A program made the position numbers and the translations under genes. Source: Gammaproteobacteria bacterium (GTDB lineage Bacteria > Gemmatimonadota > Gemmatimonadetes > Longimicrobiales > Gaopeijiaceae). From it: a stretch of DNA of 64,000 nucleotides. The stretch is from contig JAPPMM010000047.1 in the NCBI GenBank assembly GCA_028819075.1, positions 1 through 64,000 of the forward strand. The letters run 5' to 3'. How positions within the stretch are numbered: position 1 is the stretch's first letter; each line of letters opens with the position of its first letter. Positions 50,587 to 60,900 of this stretch are shown here, piece after piece. The notes under the pieces are model-generated. The model ran no database searches, was not told the DNA's origin, and saw nothing but the letters and a program-made list of their open reading frames with translations.

Positions 50587-51981
50587 TCACACCACGCCGA
50601 ATTTGGCTTGCCAGTTGTCGAGAAGCGCGAAGTGGTCACCGTCGGCAACGGTATAGTAGACTCTCTGCATCCCCTGCCGGCGATTGGGTCCGAACGACAC
50701 CGACTCGCCGATTCCCAGGGGGAAGTTGCGCACGGTGAAGACCGCCTGCTCAAGTCCGGACCTGTCCGGCCGCCCGCCCAGGCGCCGCAGGATTTCCGTC
50801 ATCAGTTTCGCGTTAAGAAACCCCTCCAGGCTGACGAAGCCGCGGGCAAGGGGTTGATACGATTCACCCTCGGTGAGTTTCTCGAGATCCTCGGGGAGTT
50901 GAGGGTCGTACTGAAACATCAGCCGATGGTACTCGTTCACGGACGGGAACGTCGCGTCGTCGAAGGCGGGCACGACCTGTGAATTGACCAGGAAGCGGGT
51001 GTAGGAATCCGGGTCGGAGCGTCTCTCGCGCAGGACCCGTTGCAGGTTTTCGCTCCCCACGAACGACAGGTTGGCCACCGGAACGTGCAGCCCCAGATCG
51101 ACGGCGTCGCGCGCGAAGGCGGCGCACGCGGCGTAGGCGCCGATACAGATCACGGCGTCCGGCGACCCGGCCCCGAGGATCTCCACCTGGCGCCTCATGC
51201 TCGCGCCGAACGGGGTGCCGCGCGTGTAGGTGGCCTCGCCCGCGATCGTCTCACCGTGCCGTGCCAGTGCCTCTCGCACTCCTGCCCAGCCGCTTCGCCC
51301 GTACGCGTCGATTTGATAGAAGACCGCCACGCGCCGGCGTCCGATGCGGACGAAATTGTCGACCAGCCCGGCCGTCTCCTGCCGGTAGGAGGCACGCAGG
51401 TTGAAGGCGAACTCGCCGTAGGGAGGTTCGCGCTGCGGCTCCGCTCCCGTGAATGGAAAGAAGAGGTAGACCTGGCGGTCGCTGAATCTCTTCAGCAGCG
51501 GCAGCACCCGGGTGACGGTCGGGGTGCCGACGTAGCCGAAGAGCAGGAAGACGTCGTCGTCCTGCATGAGCCGGAGGGTATTCGCGACGCACATATCGGG
51601 CTGGTATCCGTCGTCGTAGAGCTTGAGGACGATCCGGCGGCCGTTGACTCCTCCATTGTCATTGATGTAGCTGAACCAGGCCATCGCGCCGCGATACAGC
51701 TCCGTGCCCAGACCACGAGAGGGACCCGAGAACGCAGCCGACACGCCGAGTACGATGTCATCGGCCTGTTTGACGACGTTGCGGCGGCTCCGGCGAATGG
51801 ACGGGGCGGAAGCGGCCAGCGGCTTCGCGAAGGGGGCGGCGGCCAGCGCGGCGAACCCGGATCGCAGGAGCGATCGGCGGGTCAGAGGGTGCGAACTACG
51901 CGGGGTTCCGCTGGAGACGGGGGTATCGGTGTCCTCGCCCGATCGGGCCACAGTCACACTCTTGTCCCGCCGCCGAATCAT
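50587..51981 (-). CDS. Tat-exported ABC-type substrate-binding protein (Peripla_BP_6 type)
   Basis: This product of about 464 residues carries a twin-arginine signal (P-L-T-R-R-S-L-L-R-S-G-F-A-A-L) and a type I periplasmic binding fold. Its strands include I-V-L-G-V-S-A-A-F-S-G-P-S-R-G-L-G and G-V-N-G-R-R-I-V-L-K-L-Y-D-D-G-Y, as in branched-chain amino-acid and urea/amide binding proteins. No permease or ATPase gene lies nearby, so it may serve a distant transporter, a sensor, or the adjacent TonB receptor. The start is uncertain (ATG 51981 or 52020, neither with a good ribosome site). Its stop overlaps a possible GTG start of the receptor gene. Confidence 0.82.
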   Translation of the reverse strand: MIRRRDKSVTVARSGEDTDTPVSSGTPRSSHPLTRRSLLRSGFAALAAAPFAKPLAASAPSIRRSRRNVVKQADDIVLGVSAAFSGPSRGLGTELYRGAMAWFSYINDNGGVNGRRIVLKLYDDGYQPDMCVANTLRLMQDDDVFLLFGYVGTPTVTRVLPLLKRFSDRQVYLFFPFTGAEPQREPPYGEFAFNLRASYRQETAGLVDNFVRIGRRRVAVFYQIDAYGRSGWAGVREALARHGETIAGEATYTRGTPFGASMRRQVEILGAGSPDAVICIGAYAACAAFARDAVDLGLHVPVANLSFVGSENLQRVLRERRSDPDSYTRFLVNSQVVPAFDDATFPSVNEYHRLMFQYDPQLPEDLEKLTEGESYQPLARGFVSLEGFLNAKLMTEILRRLGGRPDRSGLEQAVFTVRNFPLGIGESVSFGPNRRQGMQRVYYTVADGDHFALLDNWQAKFGVV

Positions 51982-52327
51982 GCGAGATGCCGCTCTTTGG
52001 TCTGTCCGGTACGGGCTCATTTGGGTCGCCCCGGGACCCATCCCCCACTGCCCTGCCTCCAGCGTACTCGCTGTTTTTATATTCCGCAACCGACCGGGCG
52101 GGCACCCGCTTCAGGGTGTTCGCGCGACCGACAAAAACGCGCAATCGGGACTGCGTTATTGTCACTATCAATGAGACGCCCGCAGCACAGGCGGGGTCAC
52201 GCGCAGCCTTCTCGTGCGGGAGACCGGTGGATGGTCCGGGATCTCGATCTCCACTTCGATCTCTTACAAGCCGGGCCTCGGCCCCGGCGTGGCAAGGCTG
52301 AGCAGGAAACCGGCGAGACGAAGCAAG
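51982..52327. other. intergenic region upstream of the binding-protein gene
   Basis: About 350 bases with no convincing gene. A TATAAA-like box on the minus strand near 52075-52085 may belong to the promoter of the binding-protein gene, and a GC-rich hairpin (CCGGGCC/GGCCCCGG near 52270-52286) lies close to the end of the channel-like gene, where it could slow or stop transcription. Nothing else is recognised. Confidence 0.4.
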
Positions 52328-53434
52328 TCAGTCCTCGTCCTCCTCCGCGTGATGCCGGGCGATCCTGTCCAGCTTCGGCCCGATGGATGACATCACCGCC
52401 GCGAACAGCACGAGCGCCCAGCCCGCCGAGAGGATCAGGTGGGCGCCAACGAGCATCCTCGCACTGACGGAGACTGGGGCAACGGTCGTGAAGTCCTGGC
52501 CGAGGGCGGTGAAAAACGCAAAGGAGAACCAGTCGGCGATCCCGGCGCTGGCGCTGGAAAACGCGCCCGGGCGAAAGTGCTCGAGCATCCCGTAGAACCC
52601 GGAGAACAGGAGGATGATCGTCAGGTAGCCGACCGCGAACCCGCCGATCGGAACCCACATCACGCGCAGATAGTCGGCGAGATGACCGTATACACGAAGC
52701 CTCGGTTGGAGCCAGACAATGGCAGTGCGCCCCAGAAGAAACGCGGCCGCCGGAAGCACCACCAGCGCGAGGGTTGCCACAAAGACGACTATCAGGATGA
52801 CGCCGATTTGCGAGATCCCGCTGATGCGAAGCTCGTCCGCCGTCAAGAGAGTCCCGACGACGAGCAGCGCAAGCGCGCCCAGTAACAACAGCCATGGAGG
52901 ACGGGCGTCGCGCCATCCTTCCCGCCGGCGGCTGAGCATCCCGGCAACAAGCGCGACCATCGGTACGCAAACGATGGGCATCAACGACACAATCAGGATG
53001 GGGAGCCCCCCGAGACTGACCCGACCCAACAACGCGATCGTGGCAGGCAGGAGCCCCAGGGCAATCAGGACGGACAGGATGAACGTCTCCCGCACCACGT
53101 CGCGATACCCGGAGAGCGATGACCCGCTGAACCCGTCGATCAAGCCGACCGCCAGGGCAAGAATCGGCAGGATGAGAACTCCCCACCCGTCGAGGGGCAC
53201 CGCGCCGGCGATCAGCACGGCGGTGATTCCGACAATCGACCCGACCAGGATGCCGGTCCACGGGCCGCTGGACGATCCCCCCCGGAGGCCAACCCCAACC
53301 GCGACTGCCAACCCGCAACCCGCGCCGATCAGAACATCCGTCTCGACGCCGGTCACGGCATAGCCGAAGGGTACGACGACAAGCGCTACGCCGGCCGCGA
53401 TCCGGACCGTCAGCCAGGTCAGTCGGCTCGTCAT
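52328..53434 (-). CDS. polytopic membrane protein with C-terminal ion-channel-like pore
   Basis: The 368-residue protein has about ten hydrophobic segments. The last part (about 290-355) looks like a two-helix potassium-channel pore: G-M-L-E-H-F-R-P, then W-F-S-F-A-F-F-T-A-L-G-Q-D-F-T-T-V-A-P, then a helix R-M-L-V-G-A-H-L-I-L-S-A-G-W-A-L-V-L. In true channels the filter reads T-V-G-Y-G-D; here the matching place reads A-L-G-Q-D-F, so potassium selectivity is doubtful. The C-terminal tail is acidic. It begins 13 bases after the S9 gene on the same strand, which suggests a shared transcript. Confidence 0.72.
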   Translation of the reverse strand: MTSRLTWLTVRIAAGVALVVVPFGYAVTGVETDVLIGAGCGLAVAVGVGLRGGSSSGPWTGILVGSIVGITAVLIAGAVPLDGWGVLILPILALAVGLIDGFSGSSLSGYRDVVRETFILSVLIALGLLPATIALLGRVSLGGLPILIVSLMPIVCVPMVALVAGMLSRRREGWRDARPPWLLLLGALALLVVGTLLTADELRISGISQIGVILIVVFVATLALVVLPAAAFLLGRTAIVWLQPRLRVYGHLADYLRVMWVPIGGFAVGYLTIILLFSGFYGMLEHFRPGAFSSASAGIADWFSFAFFTALGQDFTTVAPVSVSARMLVGAHLILSAGWALVLFAAVMSSIGPKLDRIARHHAEEDED

Positions 53435-53447
53435 TCCCTGCTATCGC

Positions 53448-55688
53448 CTACCGCTCGGGGTCCGACACCACCACCGGCCCGTCCTCCCCCTCCAGCGTCT
53501 CCAGCACCTGCCGCCACTCGAACTTCTCGCCGATGCCGCGCACGTAGTAGTCCATCCAGGACATCTCGCTCACGGCCTTGACCAGGCGGTTGCGCGGGTC
53601 CGGGATGCCGTGGCTGCGGCCGGGATACATGAACAACTCCGTCGGCACGCCCAGTTTCTTGAGCGCCATGTGCAGCTCGACCGACTGCGGGCTCGGCACG
53701 CGCGGGTCGCCCTCCACGACGTGGATCATGGTCGGGGTAACCGCGTTCGTGATGTACTTGAGCGGTGACTGGTCGAAGTAGGTGTCGAAGTCCTCGTACA
53801 GGAAGCCGTCACCGACGTAGAACTGCCGGTTCCGCTGCACGTCGCTCTGGGCGTACATGCTGATCCAGTTCATCGTCCCCGCGCCGGAGCTGATCGCCTT
53901 GAAGCGGTCGGTCTGGGTCAGGATCCAGTTGGACCAGTGGCCGCCCGCGCTCCAGCCCAGCGCGCCCATGCGGTCGCCGTCCACGATGCCCTCGGCGATG
54001 AGATGGTCCACGCCGGTGATGATGTCCTCGTAGCCCATCGTGAAGTAGTCGCCGACGATGTCCGTGCGGTGCGCGTTCCCGTAGTTGCGGGAGCCGCGGT
54101 AGTTGGGCTTGAGCACGGCGTAGCCCGCGCCCGCGTACACCTGCGCGTTGTAGCCGCCGTTGAAGCGAAGGACATCCGCCGACGCCGGTCCCCCGTGGAT
54201 GGCCACGATGAGCGGATAGCGCGTCCCCTCCTCGTAGCCCACGGGATAGACCAGCACGCCCCCGACCATCTTGCCGTCCGACGAGCGCCAGTTGACCTCG
54301 ACTTCCTCGCCGAGGGCGATCTCGCGGACCTGCGGGTTCACGTCCACGAGCTGCGTCCACGCCGAGCGGTCGGGCACGTCGTCCACGCTTGCTGCGGTGA
54401 ACACGGTGGGAGGTGTTTTCGGGTCGCTGTAGCCGATGAGGATGGTGCCCGTGTCGTCGTCGCGGGACACCGAGAGCGCGGCCCGCTCCTCGGTGAGCTG
54501 ACGCACTTCGCCGCTCCCCACGTCGAGCGCGTGCAGCTGCGTCGTCACCGTCACGCCGGCGTTGAAGTAGATGGTCTCCGAGTCATCGGACCAGAACCCC
54601 ACGCTCGAACTCTGATCGAAGCCCGCGCCGAGCTTCCGGAAGGCGCCGCCGCGATCATCCACTTCGCGGATGTAGACGCGGTTCTCGGTCATCGAATAGC
54701 GCTCCATGTCGTCCGGCGCCGAGAAGGCGATCCAGCGGCCGTCCGGCGAGAAACTCATCCCGCCCTCGCCGATCTCGTAGTTGTCGGTGAGGCGCTCGAT
54801 CTCACCCGTCGCGATCTCCTTCAGATAAAGATCCGCATAGAGCCGCTGCGCGGTTATGTTGCGCTCGTAGCGCTCCGGTGAGCCGCCCGTGATGCCGATC
54901 CAGCGGCCATCGTCGGAGAGCGTGAAGCTGTTGACGCTGTAGGATGCGTCGTTGGTCTCACGCCGCTCGGAGGCGGACGCGACGTCCACGCTCCAGAGGC
55001 TCGAGAGCGGGGTGACGGCGTTGCGCACGTCGACCGTGAAGCCCTGCTCGCGCCGCTTCACCTCGTCCTCGTCGAACGAGTCCGGGCGCGCGAAGTAGAT
55101 GCGGCTTCCGTCGGGGGAGAAGTCCCACTGGTCGACCCCGGCCTCGCCGTCGGTGAGCTGCTCGGGTTCGCCCCCCACCAGGTCGCCGGCCGGCAGCCGA
55201 TACAGTTGCTCCCGGTCGCTCTCGCCGGAGCGATACACCAGCCACTGCCCGTCCGGGCTGAACGCGAACCCCGACACCCCTTCCCCGGCGTCGGTGACCT
55301 TGCGTGCCTCGCCGCCGTCGTGGCGCATCATGTAGAGCTGGTTCTCATTGCCGTCGCGGTTCGACGAAAAGACGAAGAACGACCCGTCCGGCGCCCAGGC
55401 CGGGCTGGTCTCGTTCCTGTCGTCGGTGTAGGTGAGCTGCCGGCTCGAGGGGACGCCTTCGCCGAGCGACACCAAGTGGATGTCGGTCTGTGAATCGGCC
55501 GCATCCCAGTCCGGGGTCGTGACGGTGTAGAGCATCCACGCCCCGTCCGGGCTCGGCGTCCACGAGCCGGCGCGCTTCAGCTCCTGAACATCCATGAACG
55601 TGAAGGGGCGCTGCTGCGCGGCCAGCGGCGAGCCGAATGTTGCGAGCGCGGCGACGGAGACGGTGAGAGCGACGGAAAGCAAGCGCAT
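53448..55688 (-). CDS. secreted S9-family prolyl oligopeptidase (3, DPP-like)
   Basis: The 746-residue protein has a signal peptide (ending P-L-A-A-Q). A WD40-like beta-propeller (S-P-D-G-A, A-P-D-G-S, S-P-D-G-Q, S-P-D-G-S, S-P-D-G-R) is followed by the hydrolase domain with the nucleophile in G-W-S-A-G-G (Ser580), an Asp in E-G-D-P-R-V-P-S and the His of G-R-S-H-G. It differs from the other two S9 enzymes in its elbow sequence and in its operon: it is followed by the channel-like gene. It should cleave oligopeptides outside the cytoplasm. The ribosome site is not strong; the ATG is taken from the signal peptide. Confidence 0.9.
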   Translation of the reverse strand: MRLLSVALTVSVAALATFGSPLAAQQRPFTFMDVQELKRAGSWTPSPDGAWMLYTVTTPDWDAADSQTDIHLVSLGEGVPSSRQLTYTDDRNETSPAWAPDGSFFVFSSNRDGNENQLYMMRHDGGEARKVTDAGEGVSGFAFSPDGQWLVYRSGESDREQLYRLPAGDLVGGEPEQLTDGEAGVDQWDFSPDGSRIYFARPDSFDEDEVKRREQGFTVDVRNAVTPLSSLWSVDVASASERRETNDASYSVNSFTLSDDGRWIGITGGSPERYERNITAQRLYADLYLKEIATGEIERLTDNYEIGEGGMSFSPDGRWIAFSAPDDMERYSMTENRVYIREVDDRGGAFRKLGAGFDQSSSVGFWSDDSETIYFNAGVTVTTQLHALDVGSGEVRQLTEERAALSVSRDDDTGTILIGYSDPKTPPTVFTAASVDDVPDRSAWTQLVDVNPQVREIALGEEVEVNWRSSDGKMVGGVLVYPVGYEEGTRYPLIVAIHGGPASADVLRFNGGYNAQVYAGAGYAVLKPNYRGSRNYGNAHRTDIVGDYFTMGYEDIITGVDHLIAEGIVDGDRMGALGWSAGGHWSNWILTQTDRFKAISSGAGTMNWISMYAQSDVQRNRQFYVGDGFLYEDFDTYFDQSPLKYITNAVTPTMIHVVEGDPRVPSPQSVELHMALKKLGVPTELFMYPGRSHGIPDPRNRLVKAVSEMSWMDYYVRGIGEKFEWRQVLETLEGEDGPVVVSDPER

Positions 55689-55825
55689 CTGAACCTCGTG
55701 TGCGAGGGGGAACTGGCGTAACCCTTCATGATACCGACAGCGATGGTGGCGGGCGAGGACGGAAGGGCTCTGCTCGCTGCTACAGGGGTATTCCCCATAC
55801 CTTACCCGAAGGTCAGGAGGTGTCG

Positions 55826-56308
55826 ATGTCTATCTCGGGTGCAGGGCAAGCATGTTCGACCGTGGCCGCGATTGTGCTTCTCGCCGGCTGCGGAGCCTCC
55901 CTGGGAGGCCGCCAGCTGAGGGACGATATCGGGCGCGCGACCCTCCGGGACATCCAGCTGCACGTGCCGGAGGTCCTGGCCGACCACGGCTATACCATCA
56001 ATCAGCGCCGGGAGACCCGCACGCGCATCTACTACGAGACCTCCTGGCTGTACCGGGCTCCGTTCGATGACGAGGCCGAGCGGGGCGTGCAGGAGGTGCG
56101 CACGCGGTTCATGGTACAGGGACGAAGAGGGGGCTCGGACTTCTTCGATGTCGAGATTCGGGTGGAGAACGCCGTCCGGGGCATCCTCCCCAGCGGAGAG
56201 TGGTCACCGCTCCTCACCCCCGACTTCCGCGATCACATGAGAAGCGTGTCCGACGAACTCATGATGAACATCAACGCGGGGGTGCGGGTTCGCGGAGGCT
56301 TGTTGTAA
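55826..56308 (+). CDS. hypothetical lipoprotein
   Basis: The 160-residue protein starts at ATG 55826, 5 bases after AGGAGG at 55815-55820. The lipobox is L-L-A-G-C. The mature part is a compact alpha/beta domain (D-I-Q-L-H-V-P-E-V-L-A-D-H-G-Y-T-I, T-R-I-Y-Y-E-T-S-W, F-F-D-V-E-I-R-V-E) of the kind often seen in small envelope lipoproteins. No family is recognised. It is divergent from the S9 gene and converges on SusD3. Confidence 0.75.
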   Translation: MSISGAGQACSTVAAIVLLAGCGASLGGRQLRDDIGRATLRDIQLHVPEVLADHGYTINQRRETRTRIYYETSWLYRAPFDDEAERGVQEVRTRFMVQGRRGGSDFFDVEIRVENAVRGILPSGEWSPLLTPDFRDHMRSVSDELMMNINAGVRVRGGLL

Positions 56309-56327
56309 CCGCCTGCGGAGGCTTTGG

Positions 56328-57875
56328 CTATCTCAGGCTCCACCCCGAAGCCGTACCCGGATTCCCCTCGCCGCCGAACGAGTAAACGTCCAGCTTGAGC
56401 GCCTCCAGTTCCTCGGCGATCACCGGCATGTGCAGCGGGGTCCCCATCCTCAGCGTCCCGAAGCCGCGCTGATCGAAGAAGTCGAGCCCGCCGGACTCGA
56501 AGAGCAGTTCCATGCTCTTCTCGTACCACATGGCGAACAGCACGCTGCCGCACGCGCCCGTGATGGTCCGGGGCACGCACCGGTCGCCCGACACTCCGTC
56601 GGCCGTGGCCGGCGGGAGTCCCGCGGCTTCCCGGCTCGGGTTGATGTAGGGAAGCGCCGCCTCCGGCTGACCCATTCTGATGTGCGCCTCCGCCATGAGG
56701 AACTCCATCTCGCGCACCGTCAGCTCGGGGATGAAGCCGAAGCCGGTGTCGGATTTGTCGCGCCACTTCCAGGTCCGATAGGGCGTGACGAACCAGATGC
56801 CGCGCTGCGCGTCGCCGAAGAGCGTGCCCGGAATCTCGACGAGTGTCCCGGAGGCCTGAGGGTCACCGGGCGCGTGGATCCGCCGATCGTCCGTCTCCAC
56901 GTGGACGGGGAACCTCTCCCTCGGGCCGGCTGCCTCGTAGGCCTGCCACTGGCCGGACTGGTCCGCGGGGCCGAGGAACCGGACGGCGAGGTTATGGGGC
57001 AGGTTGTAGGCATCGTCCCAGATGTCTCCAGGCACGGTGTTGATGCCGTAATCGGACGTCACCCCGTCCCGGGCGAGACTCATCACCTCGCTCCAGTTGA
57101 CGCTGGCCCGCTCCTCGGGGGTCCGGGCCACGGTGGTCATCAGACGGGCCTCCCAGGAGTTGATCATCCGGACCAGCTCGTCGCTCGAGACGCTGGTGCC
57201 CATCCAGCCCGCCGGGATCGTGAAAGAGTTCGATCCCGCGATCTGCCGGGCCGCCTGCAGATAGCCCCTCGCGGCCTGCGCGACCTCGCCATAGGGACGC
57301 AGGTCGGCGCTCTCCACCGCCGCCTCCGTGTCTACGGTTTCGTCGATGATGAACCCCTGGTCGAAGACGTTCGCGATATGCGCGTGGATCAGGCCCTGCA
57401 TGAGCTTCGCGAACGCAAGGGTGCGTGGAGTGTCCTGGCCGTTCGCGCCGATCTCGAGGTTGCTCCCCTCAATGACCAGAACCCCGTCGCGGATCGCGGC
57501 GAGCGCCTGATTCAACTCCATCCACGGAGCCCGCAGTGAACGTCCCCACTGGTAGCCGATGGCGTTCGTGAGGTTGATCCGGGGCTGCTGATTGTTGTCG
57601 GAGGCGAAATGGTTCGCGGCCGCGGACGCGATGACCTCGGCGGCGCTGCTGAGGGCCCGCACCATGGCGAGCTCGTCGCTGGCCCCGTGCACTTGGTCCC
57701 ACCAGGTCGAATAGGTGCCCGCGATGAGCGACTCGATGTCTCCCGGCTCAGAGAGCGCGCGGTCACGATCGGGCTCGTTGGGGTTCACCACTTCCAGTTC
57801 GCAAGCCGAAACCCCAACCAGACTCACGGCCCCGGCAACTGCCAGGATCTGCAGCTTTGACGGTAGGAATCTCAC
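56328..57875 (-). CDS. SusD/RagB-family lipoprotein (3)
   Basis: This 515-residue protein has lipobox V-S-A-C, then E-L-E-V-V-N-P-N-E-P. It has the TPR-like helices of the family (F-A-K-L-M-Q-G-L-I-H-A-H-I-A and E-M-E-F-L-M-A-E-A-H-I-R) and C-terminal W-Y-E-K-S-M-E-L-L-F-E and P-L-H-M-P-V. It starts 73 bases after the end of SusC3 on the same strand and should cap that transporter. Confidence 0.9.
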   Translation of the reverse strand: MRFLPSKLQILAVAGAVSLVGVSACELEVVNPNEPDRDRALSEPGDIESLIAGTYSTWWDQVHGASDELAMVRALSSAAEVIASAAANHFASDNNQQPRINLTNAIGYQWGRSLRAPWMELNQALAAIRDGVLVIEGSNLEIGANGQDTPRTLAFAKLMQGLIHAHIANVFDQGFIIDETVDTEAAVESADLRPYGEVAQAARGYLQAARQIAGSNSFTIPAGWMGTSVSSDELVRMINSWEARLMTTVARTPEERASVNWSEVMSLARDGVTSDYGINTVPGDIWDDAYNLPHNLAVRFLGPADQSGQWQAYEAAGPRERFPVHVETDDRRIHAPGDPQASGTLVEIPGTLFGDAQRGIWFVTPYRTWKWRDKSDTGFGFIPELTVREMEFLMAEAHIRMGQPEAALPYINPSREAAGLPPATADGVSGDRCVPRTITGACGSVLFAMWYEKSMELLFESGGLDFFDQRGFGTLRMGTPLHMPVIAEELEALKLDVYSFGGEGNPGTASGWSLR

Positions 57876-57948
57876 GTCTCACCCTCCTGCTCTACGAGTC
57901 CGTGTATCGCACGCCCTTCTGTGATGGCCCGGTGGCTCCGGCGCCGCA

Positions 57949-60900
57949 TCAGAACACGAGCTCGACATCAATTCCGATCTGCCGGTAGTTCGGGTAGAAG
58001 TACTCGTCGATCCGGCCGATGGCGGCGGAACCTCCGAAGGTCGTCTTGCCCACTTCCGGATCGTGACCCTGGTAGCCGGTGAACGTGACCAGGTTGCGGC
58101 CGGCCAGGTTGACCGTGGCGCGCTCGAAGCCGACCTGGGACATGAATCCCGGGAGGTTGCTCTGGTCGAACGTGTACCGTACCGACAGCTCCCGCAGCTT
58201 CACGAAGTCCCCGTCCTCCACGTACCAGTCGTTTCGGTTGTTGCGGTCGTAGAGGAAGGCTGCCCCGTAGTAGGGGAGCGGCTTCTTGAGTTCCTCGGGC
58301 TTGCCCCGCTGATCGATGGCTCCGATGCCGCTCCGGGAGCCCCACTGGCGGGTCTGGTTCATGATCTGCGCCCCGAACTCTCCCTCGAACAGGAGCGTGA
58401 CCCCCATGTTGCGGAACTGGAAGTCCTGCAGGAAGGAGACGTTCAGATCCGGCTGGGAAGAGCCCAGCGGGCGCGGGGTGTTGTCGAACCGGTTGTGCTT
58501 GATCGGCATGCCCCAGTCGAGGGTGGTGCCGTCGACATTCCCCGTCGTGCCCCATAGCGACTTCGCGGCGCCGTCCCGGTAGTCGTTGCCCGCACCGACG
58601 TAAACGAGCAGGCCGTCGTCGTTGACGTCGAACTGGTTGCAGTCCATTCCGCCGGGAAGCTCGCTGCAGCTCCTCAGCCAGTTGGAGCCGTAGAACGCGC
58701 CCAGCTCCTCGCCTTCCCGCACCATCATGCGCGCCCGCAGGTCCCGGAACTCGAACGGCGGCACGTTGAGCTCGGTGATCTCCTGGCGCGTGCGGTCGAG
58801 GTTGAGGCGAGCCGTCCAAACGAGATCCGGGCGCTCGACAAAGGCTGCCTCGAGTGAGGCTTCCCATGTTGTAGATGCGACCGTGCCCGCGTTCCGCCAC
58901 TGGGACTCGAAGCCCAGGGCCGAGCTGAGCGGCACCAGCAGGAGCTGGTCCTTCACCTCGAGATCGACGTAGTTGAGCTGGATGCGATACCGGTCGACCA
59001 CCATCATGTCGATCCCGTATTCCTGCTCCGTTGCCAGCTCGGGTTTCAGAGAATTGTTGCCGAGCAGCTTGGGGATGATGCGCCCGCGGTCGACCGCGTA
59101 GGTCTGGTACTGGTAGGAGAATCCGGGGCGGCCGCCGGCCGTGCCCCGCGAGTAGCGCGGCCTGAACTCGGTGAAGAAGTCGAGCGGCCACCAATCCTCC
59201 TCCGCCATCCGCCACGCGGCGGAGACCCGGTAGTAGTTCTGCCAGCGCTCGTCCGGGCCGAACAGCGAACTCCCGTCGCGACGGGCCAGGAGGTCCAGGA
59301 TGTACTTGCTCCTCCAGGTCAGGGCGGTAATGGCGAACAGCCCCTGCGACCGAACCGTTTCCGCGTGAGAGCGCGTGTACAGCCCCGTCGTCAGGAGCCC
59401 CATCTGCGGCACTCCCACAACCGAGAAGGTGGAGCCTCCGGCGACGAAGTTGTCGGAAGACGTCTGCTCCGCCAGCCAGCGGAAGCGGGTCCGCATCGTA
59501 AGGTCTCCGAAGCTGTGCTGGATCGACGCCGTGAGGTTGCCGTTGATCTCCTCCCGGAGATCCTCCAGCCGGAACATCGCGCCGTCTCGGGGAGGCCGGG
59601 GCCAGCGTTGCTTCCACGGACTGGGCGTGATGTTCACTTCCTTCAGGTTGGTCCGGTCGTAGGACAGGTTGCCCTGGAAGGAGAGCCACGAGAACGGGGA
59701 ATACTGTGTATCCAGTGCGCCCATGACGCGCAGCCGATCCCGGGTCCAGTCCTGATTCTCAAGTTGATAGAACGGGTTGTTCCTTCGCGTAATCAGATCA
59801 CCGATGATCTCGAGCTCACCGTTCTCGTCCCGTGCGAAGAGGTCGGTGCCGGCGCGATAGTGATCGGTCCCGAGAAAGAGTCCGCGCGCGGCTGCGCCCC
59901 CGGAGGCCGTGGGATCGCGTGGCTCCACGCCCACCAGGTCCGTCAGGTCGCTCAGCCCGGCCCGCTCCTGCTGAAAGATCACGTCCTGTTCCCGCAGCGT
60001 CACGTAGGAACTCAGCGAGAACTGGAGCTGATCACCGATCGACTGATCGAGGTTGAGGCGCACGTTGGTCTGCTCCGCGCCATCGTGGAACTGCATGGCG
60101 CCTTCGTCGCGCTGGTACGCGGCCGAGGCGCGGTACTGCGTGCTTCCCTCGTTCCCGGACGCCGACACGTACGTGCTGTAGGAGTTTCCGGAAGAAAGCA
60201 TGTGGTCCCAGACCGAACCGCCGTAGAGGTTGGGTGGGACCGGCTGGTCCTGGAACGTGGTCCACTGGTTGCGGCCGCTTCCTCCCGGCCGGCCGAAGTT
60301 GTCGTTAAGCGCGTACGATCCGGTGCTGATCTCCTGCTGACGGTTCCGGAGGTCGAGCTCGTTGCCGTTGCGGTCGAGGATGGCCGTACCGGCCGCGTTC
60401 ATGCGGTACTCGTGGGACTCGGTCAGCCCCATGACGTACTCGATGTCGTTGGACAGGTACTGGCTGCGCACCGTGAACTCGTGCGTGCCCTCCCGGAGCG
60501 AGGCGCCTCGGCGGGTAGTCACCTCCATCACGCCGGCCTGCGCGCGCGAGCCGTAGAGCGATGCCGCCGCGGCTCCCCTGACGACCTCGATGCTTGCGAT
60601 GTCGTTCGGGTCGATGTCCGCCAGCGATCCGGTAGAGATGACGCCATCGACGATCAGGAGCGGCGCCTGGCTCTGCATGATGCTCGTCGGACCCCGGAAC
60701 TGTACGGAGGGCTCGTCCCCGGGCTGGCCGGTGCCCTGAATCACCCGGGTACCGGCCGTGCGCCCCTGGAGCAGGCTGGCCACGTTGAGCGCCGAAGCGA
60801 TCTGCGCGGTCTCCACCTCGACCTGGTCGACGGTGAACGCCAGCTCGGTCTCGGGAGTCGCGCCCGCCACGCCTGTCACCACCACGGCGTCCATCGCCAG

